The notes beneath the pieces were generated by a model. It was not told where the DNA came from. It saw only the letters and a program-made list of their open reading frames with translations, and did no database searches. DNA of 64,000 nt, taken from assembly GCA_003132405.1 (NCBI GenBank), contig PKXQ01000138.1, positions 1,938 through 65,937 of the forward strand, read 5' to 3'. The stretch is from Acidobacteriaceae bacterium (lineage in GTDB: Bacteria > Acidobacteriota > Terriglobia > Terriglobales > Acidobacteriaceae). Positions 34,704 to 43,052 of the stretch are shown here, one piece after another. Numbering within the stretch: the stretch's first letter is position 1; the number at the start of each line of letters is the position of its first letter. Both the position numbers and the translations under genes were made by a program.

Positions 34704-34710
34704 TATAATA
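34704..34710. promoter_or_regulatory. overlapping divergent -10 elements
   Basis: TATAATA reads as TATAAT toward the GNAT gene (28 bases before its ATG) and as TATTAT toward the AhpD-like gene. It is the only AT-rich patch in the gap. Confidence 0.5.
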
Positions 34711-34737
34711 AACGCAGAAGAATCTCATGCGCCTCCA

Positions 34738-35217
34738 ATGCTGACAATTCGCGACGCCACCATCGCCGACGCCGCCTTGATTAGACGATTGATCTGGGAA
34801 CTCGCAGAGTTTGAAAGAGAACCCGATGCGGTTCGCACAACCGAAGCCGACATCGCGCGCGACGGCTTCGGCGCGAATCCTGAGTTCCGGGCCTTGATTG
34901 CCGAGTGGGACGGGCAACCCGCTGGCTTTGCGCTCTTCTTTAGCTACTACTCCACTTGGCGGGGCGCGGGATTTTATCTGGAGGATCTATTTATCCGTCC
35001 CGAGTTTCGCGGACATGGAATCGGCACGGCACTCTTTGCGCGAGTTGCCCGTACCGCGGAGGACGAAAATCGCAGATTTATCAAATGGGCCGTGTTGGAT
35101 TGGAATCGGCGCGCCATCGAAATGTACCAGGCGCTGGGGAGCGAGTTTCTCGATGGATGGCGAGACGTTCTCCTAAGCGGCGACAGTTTGCGAAAATTGG
35201 CGGAGAAAGATTCTTGA
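34738..35217 (+). CDS. GNAT family N-acetyltransferase
   Basis: A 159-residue acetyl-CoA-dependent acetyltransferase. The fold is clear: TIRDATIADAALIRRLIWELAEFE at the start, the beta-4/acetyl-CoA loop IRPEFRGHGIGTALF near 86-100, and WNRRAIEMYQALG near 121-133. The arrangement (LEDLFIRPEFRGHGIG, AVLDWN, AIEMY) is closest to diamine/thialysine acetyltransferases of the SSAT type, so a polyamine or amino-acid-like substrate is possible. Its stop codon lies in the first unit of a minisatellite that runs into trmFO. Confidence 0.9.
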   Translation: MLTIRDATIADAALIRRLIWELAEFEREPDAVRTTEADIARDGFGANPEFRALIAEWDGQPAGFALFFSYYSTWRGAGFYLEDLFIRPEFRGHGIGTALFARVARTAEDENRRFIKWAVLDWNRRAIEMYQALGSEFLDGWRDVLLSGDSLRKLAEKDS

Positions 35218-35291
35218 CGCGAGATTCTTGACGCGAGATTTTTGAGGAAACATTCTCGACGAAAGTTTTTGAGGAAAGACTTCTGAAGCAA
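35209..35291 (+). repeat. 14-bp minisatellite between GNAT and trmFO
   Basis: Six tandem units of about 14 bases: two identical GATTCTTGACGCGA units, then diverged GATTTTTGAGGAAA, CATTCTCGACGAAA, GTTTTTGAGGAAA (13 bases) and GACTTCTGAAGCAA. The first unit contains the GNAT stop; the last two supply GAGGAAAG and the trmFO start. Confidence 0.85.
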
Positions 35292-36650
35292 GTTCGCATC
35301 ATCGGAGCGGGCCTCGCAGGATCCGAGGCGGCGTGGCAGTGCGCTCGCCGCGGCATTGCTGTCGAATTATTCGAAATGCGGCCAGGGCGCAAGACTCCTG
35401 CCCACCAGACAGAAGATTTCGCGGAACTGGTCTGCTCGAATTCGCTGAAGTCGGAAAGCGAGAACACGGCGCCCTGGCTGCTGAAAGAAGAGATGCGGCG
35501 AGCGGGATCTTTGCTGCTTGGGCTCGCACGGGAGGCGTCGGTTCCCGCCGGCCACGCTCTGGCCGTGGATCGCGCGGAGTTTTCCCGAAAAGTGACGGAG
35601 GCGATTTCGCGCGATCCACTGATTACGATTCGACGCGAAGAAGTCACGCACATCGACAACGCTCAGCTCACCATTATCGCCACCGGCCCGCTGACCTCGG
35701 ATGCGCTATCACAGGAAATTGTGCGCTTGAGTTCTACCAACGATCTTCCGCGGGCGGGGGCGCCCGCGCCACAAACCAACCTTTATTTTTACGATTCGAT
35801 CAGCCCTATCGTTGAGGCCGACTCGATCGATATGAGTAAGGTATATCTGGCGGCGCGCTACGACAAAGGATCGGCCGACTACATTAATTGTCCGATGTCC
35901 AAAGAAGATTACGACCGATTTTATGATGCCCTTCTCGCCGCACAATCGGTGGAACAAAAAGATTGGGAAAAACTAAACTACTTTGAGAGTTGTCTGCCGA
36001 TCGAAGAGATCGCGCGGCGCGGCCGCGATACGCTGCGCTTCGGGCCGATGAAGCCGGTCGGCCTCCTCGACCCTCGCACCGGCAGAATGCCTTATGCCGT
36101 CGTGCAATTGCGGCAGGAAAATCTGCGCGCCGATTCTTACAACCTGGTCGGCTTTCAAAATCATCTGAAATTCGGCGAGCAGGCACGCGTGCTGAGCCTG
36201 ATCCCTGGCCTCGAAAGCGCGCGGTTCCTGCGCTACGGACAGATTCATCGCAACACGTATATCAATTCGCCGGCGCTCCTGAATCTGACTTTGCAGATGA
36301 AAGCGCACTCCAATGTTCTCTTCGCGGGACAGATTTGCGGAGTCGAAGGCTATGTGGAATCGATTGCAACCGGCCTGATCGCGGGGATGAATGCGACCGC
36401 TCTCGCCACCGGCAGCGAACCAGCGCCTCCTCCGCGAGCCACAGCATTTGGGTCGCTCGTCCACTACATCACGCGGGCGGAGAGCAAGAACTTTCAGCCC
36501 GCGAATATCACCTTCGACCTGCTTCCACCTCTTGATCGCAAGATTCGCGATCGCAAAGAGCGCCATCGACTTCAATGTGAACTTGCTCTGCGCGATTTTG
36601 AAGAATGGCTCGTCCGCGCCACAGCACAGCCAACTCCCGTCGCTACGTAA
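35283..36650 (+). CDS. trmFO: methylenetetrahydrofolate-tRNA-(uracil-5-)-methyltransferase TrmFO
   Basis: Folate- and FAD-dependent enzyme making m5U54 in tRNA. The FAD motif GAGLAG (8-13), the NSLKS segment with catalytic-type C51 (VCSNSLKS) and the C-terminal QICGVEGYVESIATGLIAG are diagnostic. The GAGLAG motif lies upstream of the first ATG in frame (35,376), so translation must begin earlier; no ATG, GTG or TTG exists before the in-frame TGA at 35,229. A CTG at 35,283 with GAGGAAAG directly upstream is the best start. About 15 residues near 150-163 (RAGAPAPQ) come from an inserted palindrome. The length is 455 residues. Confidence 0.92.
   Translation: MKQVRIIGAGLAGSEAAWQCARRGIAVELFEMRPGRKTPAHQTEDFAELVCSNSLKSESENTAPWLLKEEMRRAGSLLLGLAREASVPAGHALAVDRAEFSRKVTEAISRDPLITIRREEVTHIDNAQLTIIATGPLTSDALSQEIVRLSSTNDLPRAGAPAPQTNLYFYDSISPIVEADSIDMSKVYLAARYDKGSADYINCPMSKEDYDRFYDALLAAQSVEQKDWEKLNYFESCLPIEEIARRGRDTLRFGPMKPVGLLDPRTGRMPYAVVQLRQENLRADSYNLVGFQNHLKFGEQARVLSLIPGLESARFLRYGQIHRNTYINSPALLNLTLQMKAHSNVLFAGQICGVEGYVESIATGLIAGMNATALATGSEPAPPPRATAFGSLVHYITRAESKNFQPANITFDLLPPLDRKIRDRKERHRLQCELALRDFEEWLVRATAQPTPVAT
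35748..35772 (+). repeat. GC-rich palindromic repeat, family 1, inside trmFO
   Basis: Copy of the GCGGGCGGGGGCGCCCGCG palindrome translated as RAGAPAPQ, placed just before the conserved LYFYDSISPIVEADSIDM block of TrmFO. Confidence 0.7.
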
Positions 36651-36831
36651 GTTGCCGATTCTCCGAACGAGCAGGCGAGAACACTCATGAGTCCACCGCA
36701 GGCTAGCCGCGGCAATGCGCGTCGCCGCAACAGATTCCGTCTCCCTTGCCGGAACCAAACCTCTCTCTTTCTCGTATTTCTAGACAGCCCGCTCCGCTTT
36801 CATTTGGCGGCGAGCCGCGTCGAACCATCAC

Positions 36832-38091
36832 ATGTCATTTCGCGATCTCATTCAGGACGTCTTCCGAACTCTCTGGGCGCACCGCGTCCGCACCCTGCTG
36901 ACCATGTTCGGCATCGCCTGGGGAGTAGTCTCGATCGTCCTGATGGTCGCCGCCGGCGAGGGCCTTCGCGTCGGCCAAGCCAAGCAGGCCGAAACGCTCG
37001 GCCGCGATCTGATGATCGTCTTCCACGGTCGCACCAGCCTGCAAGCGGGTGGCACGCGCGCCGGCCGCCTCGTGCATTGGGTCGATTCCGATATCCCTCA
37101 TCTTCAGGAAGAGGCGCCCGATTGCCAATATGCGATCCCTGAACTCGAACAGAACACCGTGCGTTCGCACACCGCTTTTAATGCGGCCGCGTTTACCGTG
37201 ACCGGCTCAACGCCCGAGTTCGCGGAGATTCGCAGCCTGGGCGTCAGCGAGGGCCGATTCTACGATCAGGATGACATCAACGAAGCCCGCCGCGTCGCTT
37301 TCCTCGGCTCCGATGCGAAGAAACAATTATTCGCTGGCCGCTCAGCGGTCGGAGAGTTTGTTTATCTTAACGACATTCCTTTCACCGTCGTCGGCGTGAT
37401 GTCGTCAAAAAAACAGGACTCGAGTTACGACGGCTGGGACGTTAACAAAATTTTCGTTCCTTTCTCTGCCATGAGGCGCGATTTCCCAGATAAGCCGCCA
37501 GGCACACCTTACACCTTCGATCAGTTGCTGGTAGTTCCGCGCTCGGTAGAAACTCACGAAGCTTGCAAGGGAGAAGTGCGCTCCGTTCTGGCCCGGCTGC
37601 ACAATTACGATCCTCACGACAAAGAAGCCTGCCCCATTTGGGACACAATTCAGGAAGCGCAAGCCTTTCGCACCATGACCGACGGCATGAAATATTTTCT
37701 CGGCGCCGTCGGCATCGTGACGCTTTTTCTCGGCGGTCTTGGCGTCATGAATGTCATGCTGGTCGCGGTTCGCGAGCGCACCCGCGAGATCGGAGTTCGC
37801 AAAGCCATCGGCGCTCCCGCGAACAGCATCCTGCGCCAATTCTTTTTGGAGGCATTGATCGTCGCGCTCATCAGCGGTGGCACGGGCCTCATCATTGCCT
37901 TTGGTCTCTGCGCGTTAGTCGACATGCTGCCAATGCCCGACTTCTTCGCCGGTTTGTTGCCCACCTGGCAGACGGGAACTTTAGCGCTCGCCATTCTCGG
38001 GACCATCGCGATCTTATCGGCTCTCTATCCCGCGCGCCGCGCCGCCGCTATCGATCCCATCGAAGCCCTGCGCCACGAGGCCGGTGGCTAG
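36832..38091 (+). CDS. ABC transporter permease, MacB/FtsX type (first of pair)
   Basis: A 419-residue inner-membrane protein with the MacB layout: one N-terminal helix (VRTLLTMFGIAWGVVSIVLMVAAGEG), a large periplasmic domain (about 50-285) and three C-terminal helices carrying the FtsX signature (TLFLGGLGVMNVMLVAVRERTREIGVRKAIGA). Such proteins use mechanotransmission to drive periplasmic export. No ATPase gene is adjacent, so the energising subunit must come from elsewhere. The next gene starts one base after its stop. Confidence 0.9.
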   Translation: MSFRDLIQDVFRTLWAHRVRTLLTMFGIAWGVVSIVLMVAAGEGLRVGQAKQAETLGRDLMIVFHGRTSLQAGGTRAGRLVHWVDSDIPHLQEEAPDCQYAIPELEQNTVRSHTAFNAAAFTVTGSTPEFAEIRSLGVSEGRFYDQDDINEARRVAFLGSDAKKQLFAGRSAVGEFVYLNDIPFTVVGVMSSKKQDSSYDGWDVNKIFVPFSAMRRDFPDKPPGTPYTFDQLLVVPRSVETHEACKGEVRSVLARLHNYDPHDKEACPIWDTIQEAQAFRTMTDGMKYFLGAVGIVTLFLGGLGVMNVMLVAVRERTREIGVRKAIGAPANSILRQFFLEALIVALISGGTGLIIAFGLCALVDMLPMPDFFAGLLPTWQTGTLALAILGTIAILSALYPARRAAAIDPIEALRHEAGG

Positions 38092-38092
38092 A

Positions 38093-39349
38093 ATGATTTA
38101 CCAAATCCTCAGCGAAGCCTGGACCGCGTTGCGGCGTAACCCTACTCGCAGCGCGCTCACCATGCTCGGCATCGTCTGGGGAATCGTCACCGTCACGCTG
38201 TTGATCGCCTACGGCGGCAGCTTTCGCGAAATTCTAGTCAGCGGCTTCAATGCCTTCGGCAAGGGCGCCGTCATCTGCTGGCCACAACAAACCAGTGAAC
38301 AGCCCGGCGGCCAGCGCGCCGGAAAGAAAGTCGTCCTTGAGCAAGCCGACATCGACATGATCAAGGAGACGGCCAACTACGTGCGCCACGCCTGTCTCGA
38401 GACAGTGCGCCGTCCTGGCATCGCCTATGGCGATCGCATGGTCGGAACTGCGGCCGTCCGCGGCGTTTGCCCGGAATACGGTGACATGCGCAACGAACAA
38501 CCGTCCGAAGGCCGATGGATCAACTCGCTCGACGAGCTTGAAAGGCGCCGCGTCGTCTTCCTCGGAGCGCGCGTCCGCGAACAATTATTCGGCGGACGCC
38601 CCGCCGTAGGCGAGACCGTGACCATCGGCGGCGTGCGTTTCACAGTGATCGGCACCATGGATCGCAAAATTCAATTGAGCAATTATTTTTCCAGTGACGA
38701 CGAGTCGACGTGGATTCCCTACTCCGCAGCGAACGACCTTTGGAACGCGAAATACGGCGACGTGCTGGTCTTTGAGCCGATCGCGCCGCAATTCGAGGCG
38801 CGCGCGGAGGCTCAGGTGCTCGCCGCCATTGCCACGCGTCAGCAGTTTTCGCCCAACGACAAGAAGGCCATTCAAATGTTTGGCCGCGAAGAATTCCGAC
38901 CCGTCATCAATGGCATCACCATCGGCCTGCAAGTGTTGCTGATATTTATCGGAATCCTCACGCTCGGAATCGGTGGCGTCGGCGTGATGAACATCATGCT
39001 CGTTTCGGTCGATGAGCGCATAAAAGAAATCGGCTTGCGCCGCGCCCTCGGAGCGCGGAAGTGGCACATCAAGGCGCAATTTCTTGCGGAAACACTCTTT
39101 ATTATGCTGCTCGGGGGCGCGATTGGAATTCTGGTTTCCTACGGAGTCGCCGCCGGCGTGGGCACGCTGCCGCTGATGGGCCCGCTCTTCGAAGATACTT
39201 CCGGAAAGGCCGACATCCACCTCAGGATCTCACTCTTCATCGTCATGATTTCAACGGCGGTCTTGCTCATCGTGGGCGTGTTGAGCGCCCTCATTCCCGC
39301 ATCACGCGCGGCTAACCTCGATCCGGTCGACGCGCTTCGCTACGAATAA
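38093..39349 (+). CDS. ABC transporter permease, MacB/FtsX type (second of pair)
   Basis: A 418-residue paralogue of the preceding permease with the same layout: N-terminal helix (SALTMLGIVWGIVTVTLLIAYG), periplasmic domain and C-terminal FtsX helices (GIGGVGVMNIMLVSVDERIKEIGLRRALGARK). The ATG at 38,093 follows the previous stop by one base; a GTG at 38,084 overlapping that stop is possible. The two probably form a heterodimeric transporter. Confidence 0.9.
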   Translation: MIYQILSEAWTALRRNPTRSALTMLGIVWGIVTVTLLIAYGGSFREILVSGFNAFGKGAVICWPQQTSEQPGGQRAGKKVVLEQADIDMIKETANYVRHACLETVRRPGIAYGDRMVGTAAVRGVCPEYGDMRNEQPSEGRWINSLDELERRRVVFLGARVREQLFGGRPAVGETVTIGGVRFTVIGTMDRKIQLSNYFSSDDESTWIPYSAANDLWNAKYGDVLVFEPIAPQFEARAEAQVLAAIATRQQFSPNDKKAIQMFGREEFRPVINGITIGLQVLLIFIGILTLGIGGVGVMNIMLVSVDERIKEIGLRRALGARKWHIKAQFLAETLFIMLLGGAIGILVSYGVAAGVGTLPLMGPLFEDTSGKADIHLRISLFIVMISTAVLLIVGVLSALIPASRAANLDPVDALRYE

Positions 39350-39436
39350 TCTGGAGCGAGTATTCGGCCCGCCATTCACCATTGACGCGGCAACTCCGTC
39401 CGCGATACCTTGGCGGCGTTGGTTCGAGGTCATCCA

Positions 39437-40582
39437 GTGCCTGTTTCCGCGGTTGATTGCGTACAGCCCGCTTTGCAACACACGCGAGAGCAACTCTTCA
39501 CGCGGTTTCAATTCGGGCAATGGTCTCGCCTCGCTCTGGTTGGAATTCTTGCGATCGAACTGCACGTTGGCGGATGCAACTTCGGCAACTTCAACGGCAA
39601 CTGGCCTCACATTCCGCACAAAAATCCTCGCGCATGGCTGCCCACGTCAAGTCTCGCTCTCGATTGGCCTCTCTTTAATCCTCCTCACATACCCGAACAC
39701 ATCGGCCCCATCATCGGATTGATCCTGCTCGGAATCGCCGCCGCCATAGCTGTGGGATTCATCTTCCTCTACATCAACAGTGTCTTCCGCTTTATCCTCT
39801 TCGATTCCGTTCTACGCCGGCACTGTTCGATCAGCGAGGGATGGAGAAGATTTCATCGCGCCGGCGTTCGCTTTTTTCTGTGGCAGCTTGTCTTTCAATT
39901 TGTCGTTTGGCTGTTTCTGATTTTTCTGATCGGCGTGCCGCTGGCCGTGGCGTTGGCCGCTGGCTGGCTGACAAATCCGCGCTCGCACATAGGGCCGCTG
40001 GCTCTCACTGTGATTCTCTTTCTCAGCCTGTTCGCACTCGTTATATTGCTAAGCGTCGTGGTTCAAGTGCTGGCGAAGGATTTCCTCGTACCGCTGATGG
40101 CTCTCGAGAATCTCGATTTTGCCGACGGCTGGCACCGTTTGCTGGCAATGATGGGCCGAGAAAAGGGACGATTCACCGTCTACCTGCTGCTCAAATTAGT
40201 GCTGTCGATTGCGGCGGCCATTATTTTCAGCATTATCGCAATCGTACCGATCCTGTTTGTTGTCGTGCCTGGCGTAGTTGCTGTTCTGGCCGGCAAAGCC
40301 GCAGGGGTGGGATTGAGCGTTACCACAATCAGCCTGCTCATCATTCTGGGAACATCGCTCGCGCTGCTCTTGCTATATCTGATTGCGCTGGTTTGCGTGC
40401 CCGCTACTGTCTTTTTCCCTGCGTATGCGCTGCACTTTTTTGCTGCGCGCTATCCAACTCTCGACGCGCTGCTCAATCCCGCGCCCACGCCGCCAGCTCC
40501 GATATTGCCGCCGCCGGTGCCAGAGTCTCCTTCGCCTTTCGAAGCCCCGCCCCTGCCGCCATCGGTGGAACCGATCGGCTAA
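39437..40582 (+). CDS. multi-pass membrane protein of unknown function
   Basis: A 381-residue protein with about six to seven hydrophobic helices (for example IIGLILLGIAAAIAVGFIF and AAAIIFSIIAIVPILFVVVPG). A Pro-rich tail (PTPPAPILPPPVPESP) follows. The conserved-looking soluble segment DFLVPLMALENLDFADGWHRL resembles glycerophosphodiester phosphodiesterase membrane-domain or DUF4013-like proteins, but I cannot assign it. The GTG at 39,437 has GAGGT seven bases upstream; an upstream TTG is weaker. Confidence 0.72.
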   Translation: MPVSAVDCVQPALQHTREQLFTRFQFGQWSRLALVGILAIELHVGGCNFGNFNGNWPHIPHKNPRAWLPTSSLALDWPLFNPPHIPEHIGPIIGLILLGIAAAIAVGFIFLYINSVFRFILFDSVLRRHCSISEGWRRFHRAGVRFFLWQLVFQFVVWLFLIFLIGVPLAVALAAGWLTNPRSHIGPLALTVILFLSLFALVILLSVVVQVLAKDFLVPLMALENLDFADGWHRLLAMMGREKGRFTVYLLLKLVLSIAAAIIFSIIAIVPILFVVVPGVVAVLAGKAAGVGLSVTTISLLIILGTSLALLLLYLIALVCVPATVFFPAYALHFFAARYPTLDALLNPAPTPPAPILPPPVPESPSPFEAPPLPPSVEPIG

Positions 40583-40592
40583 TACTCTGCGT

Positions 40593-40638
40593 TGTCATCC
40601 TGAGCATCGACTGTCATCCTGAGCGCAGCGAAGGACCT
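40593..40638 (+). repeat. TGTCATCCTGAGC direct repeats
   Basis: Two copies of TGTCATCCTGAGC 19 bases apart, the second continuing GCAGCGAAGGACCT. Units of this wording are common between genes in this phylum. They lie just outside the left end of the IS1595-type element. Confidence 0.6.
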
Positions 40639-40669
40639 ATGTATTAGATTTCGCGAGGAGGCCCGGACC

Positions 40670-40677
40670 TACTTTAG
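40670..40677 (+). repeat. target-site duplication, left
   Basis: TACTTTAG, directly repeated at 44,931-44,938 on the far side of the element. Eight bases is the usual duplication length of the IS1595 family. Confidence 0.85.
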
Positions 40678-40703
40678 GGCATTAATATACTTGACTGACA
40701 GAC
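40678..40703 (+). repeat. left terminal inverted repeat with built-in promoter
   Basis: It matches the inverted right end. It contains TTGACT (40,691-40,696), which with the extended -10 TGTTAACTT (17-base spacer, hexamer at 40,714-40,719) makes a promoter pointing at the transposase ATG six bases later. Confidence 0.75.
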
Positions 40704-40725
40704 CGTTCCATGTTAACTTTTAAGC

Positions 40726-41679
40726 ATGGAAAGCCCAAAAACACTTCAGCAGGCGATTCAATACTTCAGCAATTTCGAGAACTGCCAGCAGTTCATGATT
40801 GCAAACCGCTGGGCAGACGGCAAGGTGCGCTGCCCGCAGTGCGACTCTCTCGAAGTGAAGTATCTTCCCAATGCGCGCCTGTACAAGTGCTATCAGAACC
40901 ATCCGCGCCAGAAATTCTCGCTCAAGGTTGGAACCGTGTTCGAGGATTCCCCGATCCCCCTAGAAAAGTGGCTCCCCGCCGTGTGGCTGATCGTGAGCTG
41001 CAAGAATGGCATTAGCTCTTACGAAGTGGCCAGCGCTATCGGCGTCACTCAGAAGTCGGCATGGTTCATGATGCACCGGATTCGCAAAGCTATGCACTCC
41101 GGTTCTTTCCAGAAGCTAGGCGGAAACGGCGGCGAAATTGAAGCGGACGAAACTTTCATCGGCGGCAAGGCGCGGAACATGCACTTGAGCAAACGACAGC
41201 GCCGGATCACCGGAACTGGCGGCAAGGATAAAACCGCAGTCATGGGCATCCTTGAGCGCGGCGGCGAAGTTCGCACCGTGGTAGTAGGGAGCCGTCGCAA
41301 GCAGGTTCTGCAAGGCGAAGTGAAAAAGCATGTGGAAGCGGGAGCCGCGCTGTACACCGATGCGCTACTCTCCTATGACGGCCTTGCTGGCGACTACGCG
41401 CATCAGGTGATTGATCACGCCGCGAAATACGTAGATGGCCGCGTGCACACAAATGGCCTTGAGAATTTCTGGTCGCTCTTGAAGCGCGGCATCTCGGGAA
41501 CCTACGTGAGCGTGGAACCGTTCCACTTATTCCGCTACTTGGACGAGCAGACCTTCCGTTACAACAACCGCAAAGACATGGACAATGCGGATCGTTTCCA
41601 GTTGGCCCTCTCGCAAATTGTTGGGAAGCGTCTGACCTATGCGGAGGTGACTGGCAAGGTGGGTGAAACGGCTTTCTAA
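40726..41679 (+). CDS. IS1595 family transposase (ISXO2-like)
   Basis: A 317-residue DDE-type transposase. The N-terminal zinc ribbon (C36, C39, C55; CPQCDSL) binds DNA, followed by a helix-turn-helix (GISSYEVASAIGVTQKSAWFMMHRI). The catalytic domain has D141 (IEADETFIGGK), D212 (YTDALLSYDGL) and the HTNGLENFWSLLKRG block (241-255), supplying the third acidic/Asn position and the family lysine. It appears intact. Its stop overlaps the end of the small convergent gene by four bases. Confidence 0.95.
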   Translation: MESPKTLQQAIQYFSNFENCQQFMIANRWADGKVRCPQCDSLEVKYLPNARLYKCYQNHPRQKFSLKVGTVFEDSPIPLEKWLPAVWLIVSCKNGISSYEVASAIGVTQKSAWFMMHRIRKAMHSGSFQKLGGNGGEIEADETFIGGKARNMHLSKRQRRITGTGGKDKTAVMGILERGGEVRTVVVGSRRKQVLQGEVKKHVEAGAALYTDALLSYDGLAGDYAHQVIDHAAKYVDGRVHTNGLENFWSLLKRGISGTYVSVEPFHLFRYLDEQTFRYNNRKDMDNADRFQLALSQIVGKRLTYAEVTGKVGETAF

Positions 41680-41879
41680 TCCTTTACGCGGGAAGCGCGG
41701 GAAGCGGAAGTCCGCTTAGACTTCTGCGCCTTTGCTCTTTTCTCGGCGTCAAGCTTGGCCTTGATCTCCGAATGGGGAACGGCCAAAAGACGCTTCATAA
41801 AATTCGTGAACTTGCCGAAATCGCCCTCAACATTCTTTGCGGGATTGGCGGGGCGAGTTGGCTTTTGGGACACGTCCAC
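41676..41879 (-). CDS. small basic protein convergent to the transposase
   Basis: A 67-residue, highly charged protein: FGKFTNFMKRLLAVPHSEIKAKLDAEKRAK, with a Lys/Arg/Ser-rich tail. The phrase F..F...(L/M)..LL.VP..E(I/L) is one I recall from small genes next to IS1595-type transposases in other genomes, but I cannot verify it here. A transposition accessory or regulator role is only a guess. It overlaps the transposase stop by four bases, tail to tail. Confidence 0.6.
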   Translation of the reverse strand: MDVSQKPTRPANPAKNVEGDFGKFTNFMKRLLAVPHSEIKAKLDAEKRAKAQKSKRTSASRASRVKD

Positions 41880-41995
41880 CTTCTCTTTGTAGGGAGAAGG
41901 GTAGTTCTACGTGTGCCAAAAGTCAACCGATGCCCCGTACTGATATTTTCAGTTTCTATAAGCCGGAAGATTTCGATGCTTCTGGAGGAGAAACA

Positions 41996-42691
41996 ATGGA
42001 ATTCCGTCTGATTTATCAAGGGCCGCTGCCGTCCGAAAAATGTGAGGATAAATTGGTCGTGGGAAGCGGTGGCTACGGGAGGGCCAAAGACAAGCATCGA
42101 TTAAGAAAGCATTTTCATTTGCAGTTGCGCGAACTCTGGAGGCAGCACCCCGACTTAAGGGAGCAATCTGAGCAGCGGTATGCAGTATATAAAACACCAA
42201 GCAACCAAGTAAGCGCATCGGGAGCAGGAGTAAGACAAATAGAAGTAGTTCCTAGTGGACATCCAAATGCTAAGACATGGTTGGAGCATATAGCAGACAG
42301 CCATATCCGATGCAACGGTAATCGTTTCGTCCCGCTCATCAGTGAAGCGGGTGGTTTCACTTGTGCTCTCGATATTCTTTTCCTGCGAAGAGACAATCCG
42401 GGGAATCTAATAAACAACCTGGGCGACATCGACAACCGCATCAAGGTTCTGTTCGACGGACTCAGGCTGCCGCGAGATGTCAAAGAGCTCGGAGGGTTGC
42501 CGATAGGCAAAGACGAGGACCCATTTTTTTGTCTGCTGGAAGACGACAAGCTCATCACCAGCGTCACTGTGACTACAGACCGTCTGATTATTCCGCAAAG
42601 AACTGACGAGGATATTGCTGACGTTTTGCTAGTCATTCACGTAACGATGGTGAATCCATCCGCCGTGTTTGCGGGGAACCGTCTCGTGTGA
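41996..42691 (+). CDS. divergent RusA-like endonuclease (transposon passenger)
   Basis: A 231-residue protein. The core GDIDNRIKVLFDGL carries D144, D146, N147 and K150 in the exact spacing of RusA's D70-x-D72-N73-x-x-K76. The acidic cluster LLEDDKLITSVTVTTDR (D183, D184) stands where RusA has its third catalytic D91. Between them is a roughly 20-residue insertion (PRDVKELGGLPIGKDEDPFFC), and the N-terminal 130 residues are longer than in RusA. A Holliday-junction or related structure-specific nuclease is inferred from this motif pattern. The ATG at 41,996 has a strong GGAGGAG before it; upstream codons lack homology. Confidence 0.62.
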   Translation: MEFRLIYQGPLPSEKCEDKLVVGSGGYGRAKDKHRLRKHFHLQLRELWRQHPDLREQSEQRYAVYKTPSNQVSASGAGVRQIEVVPSGHPNAKTWLEHIADSHIRCNGNRFVPLISEAGGFTCALDILFLRRDNPGNLINNLGDIDNRIKVLFDGLRLPRDVKELGGLPIGKDEDPFFCLLEDDKLITSVTVTTDRLIIPQRTDEDIADVLLVIHVTMVNPSAVFAGNRLV

Positions 42692-42698
42692 TCTAACG

Positions 42699-43040
42699 TC
42701 ACGGTTGCTTGTTCATCCGCTTTTCATCCAGATGGCGTTCCTCTTCGAGAATGTTTGCTTGCCGCTGCGCTGCTTGCCTTGGGTACTTCAGCGCCCATTC
42801 CTGCTCAGCGGCAGCCTTGCGCTCCTTGCAGCCCTCTAGCGGTATCTCGCATCCGATGGGATAGCGCTTGCACTCCTCCGTTTCGTAGGGCTTGCGACAC
42901 GCTTCGTCTTTTCTGTCGATTTCAGTGAGCGCGAAGATCGCAACGGCATCCTCTTGTTTTCGGAGATGCCTGTTGTACAGATAGGCGAGAGTCCCGATCA
43001 GCGCCAGCGCGAGGGTCACCACGATCACATAGAGCTTCAT
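42699..43040 (-). CDS. small membrane-anchored protein (transposon passenger)
   Basis: A 113-residue protein with one N-terminal helix (LYVIVVTLALALIGTLAYLYN) and a highly charged remainder holding four Cys (KDEACRKPYETEECKRYPIGCEIPLEGCKERK), possibly two disulfides if exported. No family recognised. It lies 12 bases downstream of the next minus-strand passenger, so the two are probably co-transcribed. Confidence 0.65.
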   Translation of the reverse strand: MKLYVIVVTLALALIGTLAYLYNRHLRKQEDAVAIFALTEIDRKDEACRKPYETEECKRYPIGCEIPLEGCKERKAAAEQEWALKYPRQAAQRQANILEEERHLDEKRMNKQP

Positions 43041-43052
43041 TTTCAGACCATC

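Noticed and set aside
35209-35291. CRISPR-like array
   Set aside because: Units are 14 bases, contiguous, without spacers, and diverge; it is a minisatellite.
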